A DNA stretch of 64,000 nucleotides, taken from assembly GCA_039519185.1 (NCBI GenBank), contig CM076850.1, positions 158,578,462-158,642,461 on the forward strand, given 5' to 3'. The translations under genes were made by a program, and so were the position numbers. Below the pieces are notes generated by a model. That model was not told the DNA's origin, made no database searches, and worked only from the letters and a program-made list of their open reading frames with translations. Of this stretch, positions 46,533 to 55,952 are shown in pieces. Source of the DNA: Astragalus membranaceus (taxonomy: Eukaryota; Streptophyta; Magnoliopsida; Fabales; Fabaceae). How positions within the stretch are numbered: position 1 is the first letter of the stretch; each line of letters begins with the position of its first letter.

Positions 46533-48647
46533 TTACTTGTTCAAAGCACCAGACCTGAGCCTTCCACTTTGTCTGGCTGGGATGCTTGCTTGCACAGTCT
46601 TCTTTTTCTTTTCCTTCTTCTTCTTTTCTCCTTCACCATCACCAGCATCAACTGAGGCTTCAGTTTCTTGGGGCTTCTTTACACTGCTCTCAGCAACTCT
46701 TTTCTTTGCTTCCTCCCATGCTTTCTGCTTTTCCAGCTCTGCAGGATGAATCTGATGCTGCTCTTTGGGTTCCCCCTGGGCTTTTTCAACCTCTGGCTCA
46801 TGAGACGTTGTAACGTCTGCAGCTTTTTCTTCAGCAACAACAGCAGGAGCATTCTCTGAACCACTAGCAGCGACAAATGCTGCACTGGTGGCTGTTGCTG
46901 GCTTGTCTTTAGCAGCTTCAGATTTCTTTTTTACCTGCAACTTTTGCCTTTTGGTTGCAGGAGCATCAACTAGTTGTTCTTCTTCTTCATCATGTCTTGC
47001 TTTTTCACTTGCAGCGGCTACTTCACGCCTTTTCTTCTTCCCAAATGGACTCTGGGTGGGTACAGTCTTGAATCTTTGCCTTTTGGGTGGGGGGATGAGT
47101 TGTGGGTCTGGGTTGGTTTCAACAGCAGATGGTTCAGACGTAGTCACGTCTGCACTGGTTACTTCTGGAATGGATGGTTGTGATGGCTCTTTAGTTGGTT
47201 CAGGTTGAGTGGGGGTTGGTTTTGAAATGGGTTGATCTTGAGGTTCAGATTGTGGTGTTTTGGGGATGTTTTGGTCATGGGTGGGTTGTTCTTTAGCTGA
47301 GGGTTGGGGTTGTTTGTCTTTTGGTGATGGAGGTGTGGGTTGGGCTGGTTCTTTGAGTGTTTGGGTTGGTGGAGAGTCAGCCTCAATATCAGTCTTATCA
47401 CTGGAACTTCCTTTCTCTTCTGAATGTGTTTCTTCCTCATCATCACTTAGGATTTCCCTACTCACCTTCTTTGATTCCTCTGCATCACTCTCACTGATGC
47501 TATCCATATCAGCTGATTTAAGCTCTTCTTCCTCACTACTTACCTTCTTCTGCTCTTTCTTTGCTGGGCTCTTTCTTTTTGTGGCTGGTTTTCTTGTTTT
47601 CTTGACTTTTTCCTTCTTCACTTTCCTGAGGTTCATTGTTGATAGGAGTATGTTGTCTTCATCTTCCTCTTGCATCCAATCTGGAAGTACTGGCTCTTCA
47701 ATCACCATCTTGCCTTTTGTTGTCTGAGCATTTACCTTCTTTTGCCACTCAAATTGCTCCTTGACAAACTTGGCTAGGCTGTTTTGCTGGTCCACCAGAC
47801 GTTGTAACGTCTGTGCATCAACTGACGTGGTAGCATCTGCAGCTCTCTGCCTAGCTTTGAACTTTGTAGAGAATGCCCCTTGGGGTTCCTCTCTTAGCTC
47901 AGATGCTTCAATCTCCACTCCAGCTTCCATGCAGAGATCAGTGATTAAACAAGGGAAGTATAGGTATCCATCCTTCCTGTTCTGCCATTTGTTTATCTCC
48001 CTGTTGATGAGCTTACCCACCTCAATCTTATCTCTTGACATAATGGCATCAATAGCAATCAGCCTCTCTTTATCAACCCAGAGAGTGTGAGAAGTGGGTA
48101 TCAAGCAATGCCTAATGAAATGAAACCAAGCACTGGCCTCATCACAAAGGTATCTCTTCAAAATTTTGAATTCATTCCCATGGTCGCCTCTTCGCTCCCA
48201 AACAGCTCCTTCAACACATATCCTTTCTTTGATTTCAGTCATCTCTGCCACTCCGTAAGTCTTTTGCTTCACCTCAACTGCCTTGCCATAGTAACCTAGC
48301 CCAAAGTAGTCATTTATGACTCTTACACCAAATTTGACTTCTTCACCTCGAACGATGGATGTGCTTGAAAGTTCTCCATCGGTTCTTTCAACGATTCCTT
48401 TATAAAAGTCATGCACCAGAGTTGCAATGTATTCCTTTCTGTGAACTACAAATTTCTGCCATCCCAATGCTGCCACTGTTGCGATAAAGTCAGGATTTGG
48501 GTTTTCCAAGCTGAATCCCCTTTCTGGCAGCAAGGCTTTCTTCTTTGAAGAAATGGGGATTTCTGGAATTGGAACTGAGGAAGAACTTGGGTTGACATTC
48601 TTTCCTTTACCAGATGATTTTACTGCAGCTTGCTTGGTTTTTGTCAT
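46533..48647 (-). CDS. Athila third ORF (plant transposon protein-like)
   Basis: ATG at 48647 gives 704 codons. The frame is open upstream to 48878 with ATGs at 48776 and 48860, so the start is uncertain. Athila elements carry an ORF between integrase and the 3' LTR, sometimes called env-like. The first 270 residues resemble the plant 'putative transposon protein' domain (ERGFSLENPNPDFIATVAAL, VRVINDYFGL, WFHFIRHCLIPTSHTLWVDK, LITDLCMEAGVEIE). The remainder is a long disordered Lys/Glu/Ser/Pro-rich tail with many KKK and EEE runs and nuclear-localisation-like stretches (KTRKPATKRKSPAKK). No signal peptide or membrane segment is evident, so an envelope role is not supported here. Three AGACGTTRTAACGTCT-type palindromes lie inside it, one read as TLQRL and two as DVTTS. 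Confidence 0.8.
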   Translation of the reverse strand: MTKTKQAAVKSSGKGKNVNPSSSSVPIPEIPISSKKKALLPERGFSLENPNPDFIATVAALGWQKFVVHRKEYIATLVHDFYKGIVERTDGELSSTSIVRGEEVKFGVRVINDYFGLGYYGKAVEVKQKTYGVAEMTEIKERICVEGAVWERRGDHGNEFKILKRYLCDEASAWFHFIRHCLIPTSHTLWVDKERLIAIDAIMSRDKIEVGKLINREINKWQNRKDGYLYFPCLITDLCMEAGVEIEASELREEPQGAFSTKFKARQRAADATTSVDAQTLQRLVDQQNSLAKFVKEQFEWQKKVNAQTTKGKMVIEEPVLPDWMQEEDEDNILLSTMNLRKVKKEKVKKTRKPATKRKSPAKKEQKKVSSEEEELKSADMDSISESDAEESKKVSREILSDDEEETHSEEKGSSSDKTDIEADSPPTQTLKEPAQPTPPSPKDKQPQPSAKEQPTHDQNIPKTPQSEPQDQPISKPTPTQPEPTKEPSQPSIPEVTSADVTTSEPSAVETNPDPQLIPPPKRQRFKTVPTQSPFGKKKRREVAAASEKARHDEEEEQLVDAPATKRQKLQVKKKSEAAKDKPATATSAAFVAASGSENAPAVVAEEKAADVTTSHEPEVEKAQGEPKEQHQIHPAELEKQKAWEEAKKRVAESSVKKPQETEASVDAGDGEGEKKKKEKKKKTVQASIPARQSGRLRSGALNK

Positions 48648-49169
48648 GGTGATTGAATGAGTTTTCTGGAGAGTGGGGGATTTGAGATTTGAGATTTGGG
48701 ATTTGGGAGAAGGGATAAGATTGTGGTTTCTGAAAGTGTATGAATGTGGTTTTGATGATTGTAACTGGTGTGTGTTCATTGGGGAGGTTTTATGGGAAGT
48801 TGAGAAATAGGTGGTGGCGTGGGTTTGGGAAAAAGGGGTAACCGTTGGAAGTGACGTCATGGTCACTTTGGCAGTCACGTCTCAAGAAATCATTTTTATT
48901 AAAAATTGTTTCGTTTGAAAACTGCTTGACTCATTTTCTTTTCTATTTTTTTTTTCATTTAAAACTTTACCCAGGCAGCGAACGTGACGACATCCTAGAC
49001 ACGCAGAGACGTTATAACGTTTATACTACTTCAGCTCCCCGTCCTGCACAAAACAAAAAAATTTAAAGACACAAAATTGCTGGTTAGTTAAAACCATTGG
49101 GTTGCCTCCCAAGAGCGCTTGCTTTAAGAGTCTTCAGCCAGACTATCCCCTTTTTTTTTTTTTTTGAAT
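48648..49169 (-). other. Spacer between Athila integrase and third ORF
   Basis: It contains palindrome-like sites at about 48850-48885 (degenerate: GACGTCATGGTCAC, CAGTCACGTCTC) and an exact one at 49007-49022. A T-run lies at 49152-49164. On the minus strand this would be the leader of the third ORF if it is made from a spliced or subgenomic RNA. Confidence 0.6.
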
Positions 49170-51860
49170 TCAGGGGTTGTTGAGAGCCACTGTGGTCTTG
49201 TCCCTAACCACATGTTCTCCATGGTAATGCTTCACTCTTTGGCCATTGACTTTGAAAATGGAATTAGTTTTCTCATCAAACAGGTCCACAGCACCATGAG
49301 GGTAGACTTTTACTAGCTTGAAAGGTCCTGACCATCTTGATTTTAACTTCCCAGGGAACAACTTTAACCTTGAATTAAACAACAAAACTGATTGTCCTTC
49401 TACTAGCTCCCTTCTTTGAATTTTCTGATCGTGCCACTTCTTGGTTTTCTCCTTATACATTTTTGAATTCTCATAGGCAGTGTGCCTGAATTCATCTAGC
49501 TCATTTAGTTGAAGGAGCCTTGCTTCTCCAGCCTTTGAATGATCTAAGTTCAGTTGCTTCAGTGCCCAGTGAGCTTTGTGTTGGAGTTCAATGGGCAGGT
49601 GACAAGCTTTTCCGAAGACTAACTTGTATGGTGACATGCCCAGTGGTGTCTTAAATGCTGTCCTGTACGCCCACAATGCATCATCAAGGTGCAGGGACCA
49701 ATCCCTCCTGTTTGGACCAACCATCTTCTCAAGTATTCTTTTAATTTCTCTGTTGGAAATTTCTGCTTGACCACTTGTCTGTGGGTGATAAGCTGTAGCA
49801 ATCTTGTGCTTCACTCCGTACTTAGCCAATAGGTTCTCAATCAGCTTGTTACAGAAGTGAGAGCCTTCATCACTGATTATAGCTCTTGGAGTACCAAATC
49901 TTGTGAAGATGTTTTGCTTAAGGAATTTGCTGACTGATTTGGCCTCATTATTGGGCAATGCAATGGCTTCCACCCATTTTGACACATAATCCACAGCTAC
50001 CAAAATGTATAAATTTCCATGAGACATAGGAAATGGCCCCATGAAGTCCATTCCCCAGACATCAAACAGTTCCACTTCAAGGATATTTGTCAATGGCATT
50101 TCTTGCTTGTTGGAGATGTTTCCAGTTCTTTGGCATTTATCACAGCTTTTCACTAATTCATGAGCATCTTTGAAGAGTGTTGGCCAATAGTATCCTGACT
50201 GTAACACCTTTGCTGCAGTTCTGGTTCCTCCAAAATGTCCTCCATAAGGTGATGCATGACATTGTTGTAATACATGGAGTTGTTCCTCTTCAGCAAGGCA
50301 TCTCCTAAGCAACTGATCTTGACACATCTTATACAGATAGGGTTCATCCCAAAAATAGTGCTTCACGGTGTGGAAGAATTTTTTTCTTTGCTGATGGTTG
50401 AAATCCACAGGCACAATCTTGCTGACTAGGAAGTTAACTATATCAGCATACCAGGGAGCAGTAGCAGCAGACGTTATAACGTTTGAAGAAATTGTCATAG
50501 ACGTGGTAACGTCTTCAGCTACTGTGGCTACTGTCAGCAGTTTTTCATCAGGGAAATTTTCTTTTATCTCTTCTGCACCTGTACCTGCATCAACATTCTC
50601 AAGCCTAGAAAGATGATCAGCAACTTGGTTCTCCACCCCCTTTTTATCATGAATTTCCAAGTCAAATTCTTGGAGGAGGAGAACCCATCTAATGAGTCGT
50701 GGCTTTGCATCTTTTTTAGAAATCAAATACTTGATGGCTGAGTGATCAGTAAAAACAATAACTTTTGCACCCACCAAGTATGATCGAAATTTGTCAAAAG
50801 CAAATACAACAGCCAGTAACTCTTTCTCAGTTACAGTATAATTTAACTGGGCATCATCTAAGGTTTTACTAGCATAATAGATAGAGTGAAAAAATTTTCC
50901 ATACCTTTGACCCAATATAGCCCCCACAGCGTAGTCACTTGCATCACACATTAATTCAAATGGTTTGGACCAGTCAGGAGTGACTATCACAGGAGCTGTT
51001 ACAAGGGCAGTCTTCAATTTCTGGAAGGCTTCATGACAATGCTCATCAAAGTTGAAGACGTTATCACGTTGCAGCAGCAGACACAAAGGTTTGGAAATTT
51101 TTGAAAAATCCTTGATAAACCTTCTGTAAAAACCGGCATGCCCTAAGAAACTTCTAATACCTTTGACAGTGGTAGGTGGAGGTAATTTGTCAATAACATC
51201 AATTTTTGCTTTATCAACCTCCAACCCTTTCTTTGAAATCTTGTGCCCTAAAACAATTCCCTCTTGAACCATAAAGTGGCATTTCTCCCAGTTGAGTACT
51301 AAGTTGGTTTCTTCACACCTTATTAAGACTCCTTCTAAGTTATCCAAGCATGCCTTGTATGAGTCTCCATAGACTGAAAAGTCATCCATGAAAACTTCCA
51401 TGGATTTTTCAATAAAATCTGAGAATAAAGCCATCATACACCTCTGGAATGTTGCAGGTGCATTACACAACCCGAATGGCATCCTTCTGAAGGCAAAGGT
51501 ACCATAAGGACAAGTGAATGTGGTCTTCTCTTGGTCCTCAGGCACAATAGCTATCTGGTTATATCCTGAGTAACCATCAAGGAAACAATAGAATTCTTTG
51601 CCTGCAAGTCTATCCAACATCTGGTCAATAAATGGCAGAGGAAAATGGTCCTTCTTGGTTGCTTTGTTCAGCTTCCTGTAGTCCATACATATCCTCCATT
51701 CAGTCACTGTTCTTGTTGGAATCAACTCATTTTTGTCATTGGTCACCACAGTAACTCCACCCTTCTTTGGTACACATTGAACTGGGCTCACCCATGAGCT
51801 ATCACTAATTGGATAAATGATTCCTGCGTCTAACCATTTGATGATTTCCTTCTTGACTAC
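49170..51860 (-). pseudogene. pol: Athila RT, RNase H and integrase
   Basis: From the stop at 51861 the frame is open to 49170. RT: SPVQCVPKKGG, WRICMDYRKLNKATKKDHFP, FLDGYSGYNQI, RRMPFGLCNAPATFQRCM and the catalytic FMDDFSVYG about 135 residues in. RNase H: CDASDYAVGAILGQR, TEKELLAVVFAFDKFR, DHSAIKYL, VADHLSRLE. Integrase: zinc domain ending CDKCQRTG, core DFMGPFP, IISDEGSHF, YHPQTSGQAEISNREIK. A C-terminal module WSGPFKLVKVYPHGAVDL ends at LNNP. All catalytic residues are present; only the upstream stop and the SIRE insertion separate it from gag-PR. The RNase H-integrase linker carries two palindromes (50469, 50499), and another lies in conserved sequence at 51056, read QRDNVF. Confidence 0.9.
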
Positions 51861-52139
51861 CTATTTCATTATCGGGTTCAATCGCCGTTGTCCTTCAATG
51901 CTGTTCTTTGCATTCTCTTCTAAGACAATTCTGTGCATACAGATTGTGGGACTGATACCCTTGATATCTGCCATTTGCCAACCAATGGCTTTCTTGTGCC
52001 TTTTCAAGGTGCTAATGAGATCACTTTCCTGCTCTTGTGAGAGATTAGAAGAAATGATCACAGGTAAAGAATCATTTTCCCCTAAAAAGGCATACTTCAG
52101 GTGATCGGGCAACACCTTCAATTCCAGAGTGGGTGGTTC
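51861..52139 (-). pseudogene. pol: Athila PR-RT linker, right of the SIRE insertion
   Basis: The minus-strand frame from the insertion point (TLELKVLPDHLKYAFLG, CMHRIVLEENAKNSIEGQRR, LNPIMK) is the standard lead-in to Athila RT. It ends at TAG (51861-51863) one codon before VVKKEIIKWLDAG. It joins, across the SIRE element, to the frame at 61184-61497 ending LKKIVPSIEE. Confidence 0.88.
52135..52139. other. SIRE target site duplication, left
   Basis: GGTTC, identical to 61184-61188 on the other side. Confidence 0.92.
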
Positions 52140-54017
52140 TGTTGAGCCAAGGGCAAACACTCCTTGTTTTGTATGATAACAAATTACAATTCTACTGATG
52201 ATTTATTTGAGTTTAAGTGCAGGGCTAAATGAAAGCGTAAGGCGATGAACAAGAGCGTATCGGAATTTATCTTGAAGTTATAGAAGATTGGAGACGAAGT
52301 CGCTCAAGTCTTGAAGTTGCATGCCGTTTTACGTAGGACATATGTAAGGTCATTTTACTCACGCTTTTATAACATTAGCAATTGAGAGATGATGACCAAT
52401 ATTAAAATTGATTTTAGAAAATTGCTTCTCTAAAAATTGTTTTGAAAAATGTTTTGGAAAAATTATTTTGCAAAAGAAAAAATTATTGTTGGCTCATGAG
52501 AGCATCAAAAAAATGCGCAACATTGCAAGGTCTTTTGTGTCTTTTTTGCGCAACATATAAAAGGCTTCTCTTAGGTTTTTTCCAAATACCAACACACTCT
52601 CCAATCACTCATTCAGCTGAAAACTCTCTCTCAAGCAAATCCTAGCCGTTTCATCTTCTTCCTTGCAAATTTGAGAGAAAAAAAAAAAAAATCCCTTGTG
52701 CATGCGATTTTGAGAGAAGAAAAATATCAAACCTTTGTTCTATCTTTTCCTTCTTCTCCCTTGCTAAAAGTGTGTTGATATCAAAAGTCTATTGTGCTGC
52801 GTTTTCATCATCATCTTGCGAAAGGAAGTGGTTCCAAAATCATCTTTGTTTTGTGCTTCATAATCCCCTTCTTTTGCGCATCAAGTAAGATCCTTTCATT
52901 ATCTTGTGCAGCCATATTACTTGTGATTATCTTGAAAACTCTTTCTTATATTTTCGCAAATCCTTTTCCAATATTGAATACACTTTTCAATTCGCATATT
53001 GTTCCTAATCCTATCTTATTATCTTATGCGATTATAGTTTTGGAAAAAAGGAAACCCTAAATTGAATTTTTGTTGATTATTTTTGAGTATCATATCTTGA
53101 GAGATACAGCCCTTATTCAGTATTATATTGTGTTTATCTTTTTGAGAAAAAAAAATTGGAAATATCTTTGTGCTAAATCTTTTCTTATTGTGCGTAATCT
53201 TATTTTGCGAAAACCAAATCCTAAACGATTGAATCTTTGTTTTTGCGAAATATCCATTTAAAAGAAAAGAGAAGCTTTGTCAAATTAGTTAGTCACACTT
53301 GCTGGACTTGCTTTGAGTTTACTTTAAAAATCCTTGCCAAAAATTGTTTCGGTATAAAACTATTTTATTCTCTTATTAAAGAAGTTGTGGTTTATTAAGT
53401 TGGTATTGGATTATCATCTCTCTCATATTGCAAGTGTTATACTAACGTGGGTGATTTGATCATAGTTTGATTTGTATACTTTACTTCACTTGGTGTTGTT
53501 TATTGTGTTGAAATCCTGAGATAGGTTTCTTGGGTGATTCGTTCGGGGAGTTCGGATCGTTTGAAATCCTAGGCGGGGAGCTCGGGTTCTCAATCGGGGA
53601 GATTGAGAGGATTGAAGTGTTTGTAACGTGGGTGTGCGTTGTAAAACATTCTCTATTATAAAGGTTATCGTTCCCAAAGTCCGAAGGTTGAAAAGCCGGA
53701 GGCCGAGGAGTAGGACTTCAATCCGAACCTCGCTATATCGCGGTGTACTTCTATCCCTATCTCTTTATTTATCTTTTATGCACTTTATTTATATTAATAC
53801 TTACTGACCTTTAGCGTTCTTGTATCTATATTGAGGAGTGCATTTTGATTATTATTTCTTTTAAACAGGCTTGCGCAAACTAGCTAGTTGAAATACCTTT
53901 TCCGCAATTATTTTTAAACCAGCAAATCAAACTGTTTTCTGAAAGTTCTTAAAGAATTCTAGTTTGGCCAAAAACCTTATTCACCCCCCCCCTCTAAGGT
54001 TATTCTTTAGTCTAACA
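52140..54017 (+). repeat. SIRE 5' LTR
   Basis: 1878 bp, TGTTGAGCCAAGGGC...TAGTCTAACA. Putative TATAAAA at 52556-52562. TGCGCA palindromes lie upstream and downstream (about 52513, 52547, 52875, 53872). A hairpin-like CTCAATCGGGGAGATTGAG lies at 53589-53607 and a C9 run near the 3' end. Short open frames repeated in both LTRs are not genes. Confidence 0.95.
52556..52562 (+). promoter_or_regulatory. Putative SIRE TATA box (U3)
   Basis: ATATAAAAGG in the first quarter of the LTR, in the only strong TATA context there. The identical copy lies at 59720-59726 in the 3' LTR. The transcription start would fall near 52590. Confidence 0.55.
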
Positions 54018-54019
54018 AG

Positions 54020-54031
54020 TGGTATCAAAGC
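54020..54031 (+). other. SIRE primer binding site
   Basis: TGGTATCAAAGC starts 2 bp after the LTR, complementary to initiator tRNA-Met with one difference from the common TGGTATCAGAGC. Confidence 0.9.
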
Positions 54032-54074
54032 AGGAAACTGCATATAGAGCTTAACATCTCGCATTTTTCTGATC

Positions 54075-55952
54075 ATGGGTTCTTTTATTAAAGAGGGTAT
54101 GTCTTTTAATAGGCCACCTTTATTTGATGGAACTAACTACGACTACTGGAGTAGTCGAATGAAATGTCATGTGCAGGCTATAGATTTCACACTGTGGAGG
54201 ATCATTGTAGATGGACCGCTCACTCCTATGAGAATCAAGATTACAAAACCAGGTGATGCAGTTGACAGTGATTCTACTAAAGCAACTGGTAAAGCTGAAG
54301 AAGTTCCCATTGATGACATATACACTATTGAGCTAAGTGAATTGAGGAAGTCCGAACTTGACAAAATCTCATTGAATGCCAAAGCAATGAACATTCTACA
54401 TCTTGCTCTGTGTGAAGAAGAATATGGTAGGGTAAAAGGTTGTCAGACTGCTAAGGAAATCTGGGATTGTTTAGAAGCTACTCATGTAGGTACAAGCCAA
54501 GTCAAAGATACAAAAATCCGAGTTCTTACTTCTGAGTATGAGGCTTTCAAGATGAAGGAAGGTGAAACTGTTGCTGCCATGCACCAGAGGCTGAACTTAA
54601 TTGTTAACAACTTGAGAGCACTTGGTAAAAGGTATTCTACAAAGGATTTGAATGGAAAGATACTTGCCTCATTGACTGGTGACTTTTTCCCCAAGACATG
54701 TGCTATCACTGAAGCTAAGGATATTGGTACTCTACCTACCGAAGATTTAATTGGGTCTCTTCTAGAATTTGAAGTAGTATTGGGTGCTAAGAAAAATCAA
54801 GACAAAGAAGCGGTAAAAGAAAAGAAATCTCTTGCTCTTGTAGCTGCGAAAAGTTCTAAGTCGGGTAAGAAAGTGGTTGAATCAGAAGATGAGTCTGATG
54901 AAGAAGACATGGTTATGCTTGCTAGAAAATTTAAAAAATTCATGAGGATCAACAAGTTTAAGAAAGGTGATTATTCCAAGAAATCCGGGTATAACAAAGG
55001 CAACAGTCATGAGAAAGAAGACGACCAACCAAGATGTTTTGAATGCAACAAACCAGGTCATCTCAAAGTAAATTGTCCTAAGTTAAAGAATAAATACCCA
55101 AAGAAGAAAGCAATGAAGGCTACCTGGGATGACACTGAAACCGAGGGTGAAACAGAAGAAGAAGAAGAAGTTGCTAATGTTGTTGGTCTTGCAGCAGATT
55201 ATTCTCCTGATGATACTTGGGATAATCTAAGCAGTGACAGTGAAGTAGATGATGAAGTGACTGTTTCAAAGCTAGCTTGTCTCATGGCAAGTGACTCGTC
55301 AAAGGTAACAAACTCTAACCATTCTTTTTCTGATTCTGATGATTCTAGTGATGATGATAGTAGTTGTCAAGATTTGAGTGAAGCTTTTGAGGCTCTTTAT
55401 ATTGAACATGAAAATCTTTTGGTAAAAAGTATGAATTTGAAAAAGAGCAACAAAAGCATGTCTACTCATATCAAGACACTTGAGAATGAGGTAGCTAGAT
55501 TGAAAAATGAGCTAAAAAATGCCAAACCCTTCAACCTTGAGTTTCTTGAACTTAAACAAATTTTTGAAAAAATCAAGGTTGAAAATGTGAATTTAAAAGA
55601 ATCGTTAAAAAAATTTGAGGTTGGTGAAAACACCTTAACCAAGTTACTTCACTCTCAACATGAATATGCTGGTAGGAGAGGTATTGGTTACAAAGGTGAG
55701 TCTAGCTCCTCAAATTTAAAAAGGGATATGGTATTTGTAGCTGCTTCTTCAAGCAAGACACCTAGTTCATTCTCTTGCACTTATTGTCAACAAGGAAATC
55801 ATAGTACTCTGAAATGCCCTATTCGCAAATTATGTGAGCTTGGTACTCTTATACCAGCTAGCAAGAAACCAAGGTGGATTGTGAAAGCAAACCCCTTGAG
55901 AACTAACCCCCATGGACCCAACAAAATTTGGGTACCTCGCACTAGTGTTTGA
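54075..55952 (+). CDS. gag: SIRE gag
   Basis: ATG at 54075, 625 residues, stop TGA at 55950. The N-terminus MGSFIKEGMSFNRPPLFDGT followed by YDYWSSRMKCHVQAID is the conserved start of SIRE-type copia Gag. A UBN2-type Gag core follows (AKEIWDCLEATHVGTSQVKD, MHQRLNLIVNNLRALG). There are two zinc knuckles, CFECNKPGHLKVNC (about 321-334) and CTYCQQGNHSTLKC (about 568-581). An acidic Asp/Ser region (350-430) and a predicted coiled coil (450-520) lie between them. It ends in the HGPNKIWVPRTSV motif that precedes pol in this lineage. It forms the particle and packages RNA. It looks fully intact. Pol starts in the -1 phase over the last codons, so Gag-Pol needs a frameshift or another mechanism. Confidence 0.95.
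   Translation: MGSFIKEGMSFNRPPLFDGTNYDYWSSRMKCHVQAIDFTLWRIIVDGPLTPMRIKITKPGDAVDSDSTKATGKAEEVPIDDIYTIELSELRKSELDKISLNAKAMNILHLALCEEEYGRVKGCQTAKEIWDCLEATHVGTSQVKDTKIRVLTSEYEAFKMKEGETVAAMHQRLNLIVNNLRALGKRYSTKDLNGKILASLTGDFFPKTCAITEAKDIGTLPTEDLIGSLLEFEVVLGAKKNQDKEAVKEKKSLALVAAKSSKSGKKVVESEDESDEEDMVMLARKFKKFMRINKFKKGDYSKKSGYNKGNSHEKEDDQPRCFECNKPGHLKVNCPKLKNKYPKKKAMKATWDDTETEGETEEEEEVANVVGLAADYSPDDTWDNLSSDSEVDDEVTVSKLACLMASDSSKVTNSNHSFSDSDDSSDDDSSCQDLSEAFEALYIEHENLLVKSMNLKKSNKSMSTHIKTLENEVARLKNELKNAKPFNLEFLELKQIFEKIKVENVNLKESLKKFEVGENTLTKLLHSQHEYAGRRGIGYKGESSSSNLKRDMVFVAASSSKTPSSFSCTYCQQGNHSTLKCPIRKLCELGTLIPASKKPRWIVKANPLRTNPHGPNKIWVPRTSV

Noticed and set aside
46533..48647. Viral envelope gene
   Set aside because: The position fits the 'env-like' label used for Athila, but no signal peptide, membrane anchor or cleavage site is visible.
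52442..53677. Small proteins repeated identically at 59606-60843
   Set aside because: They are chance frames in the two identical SIRE LTRs.
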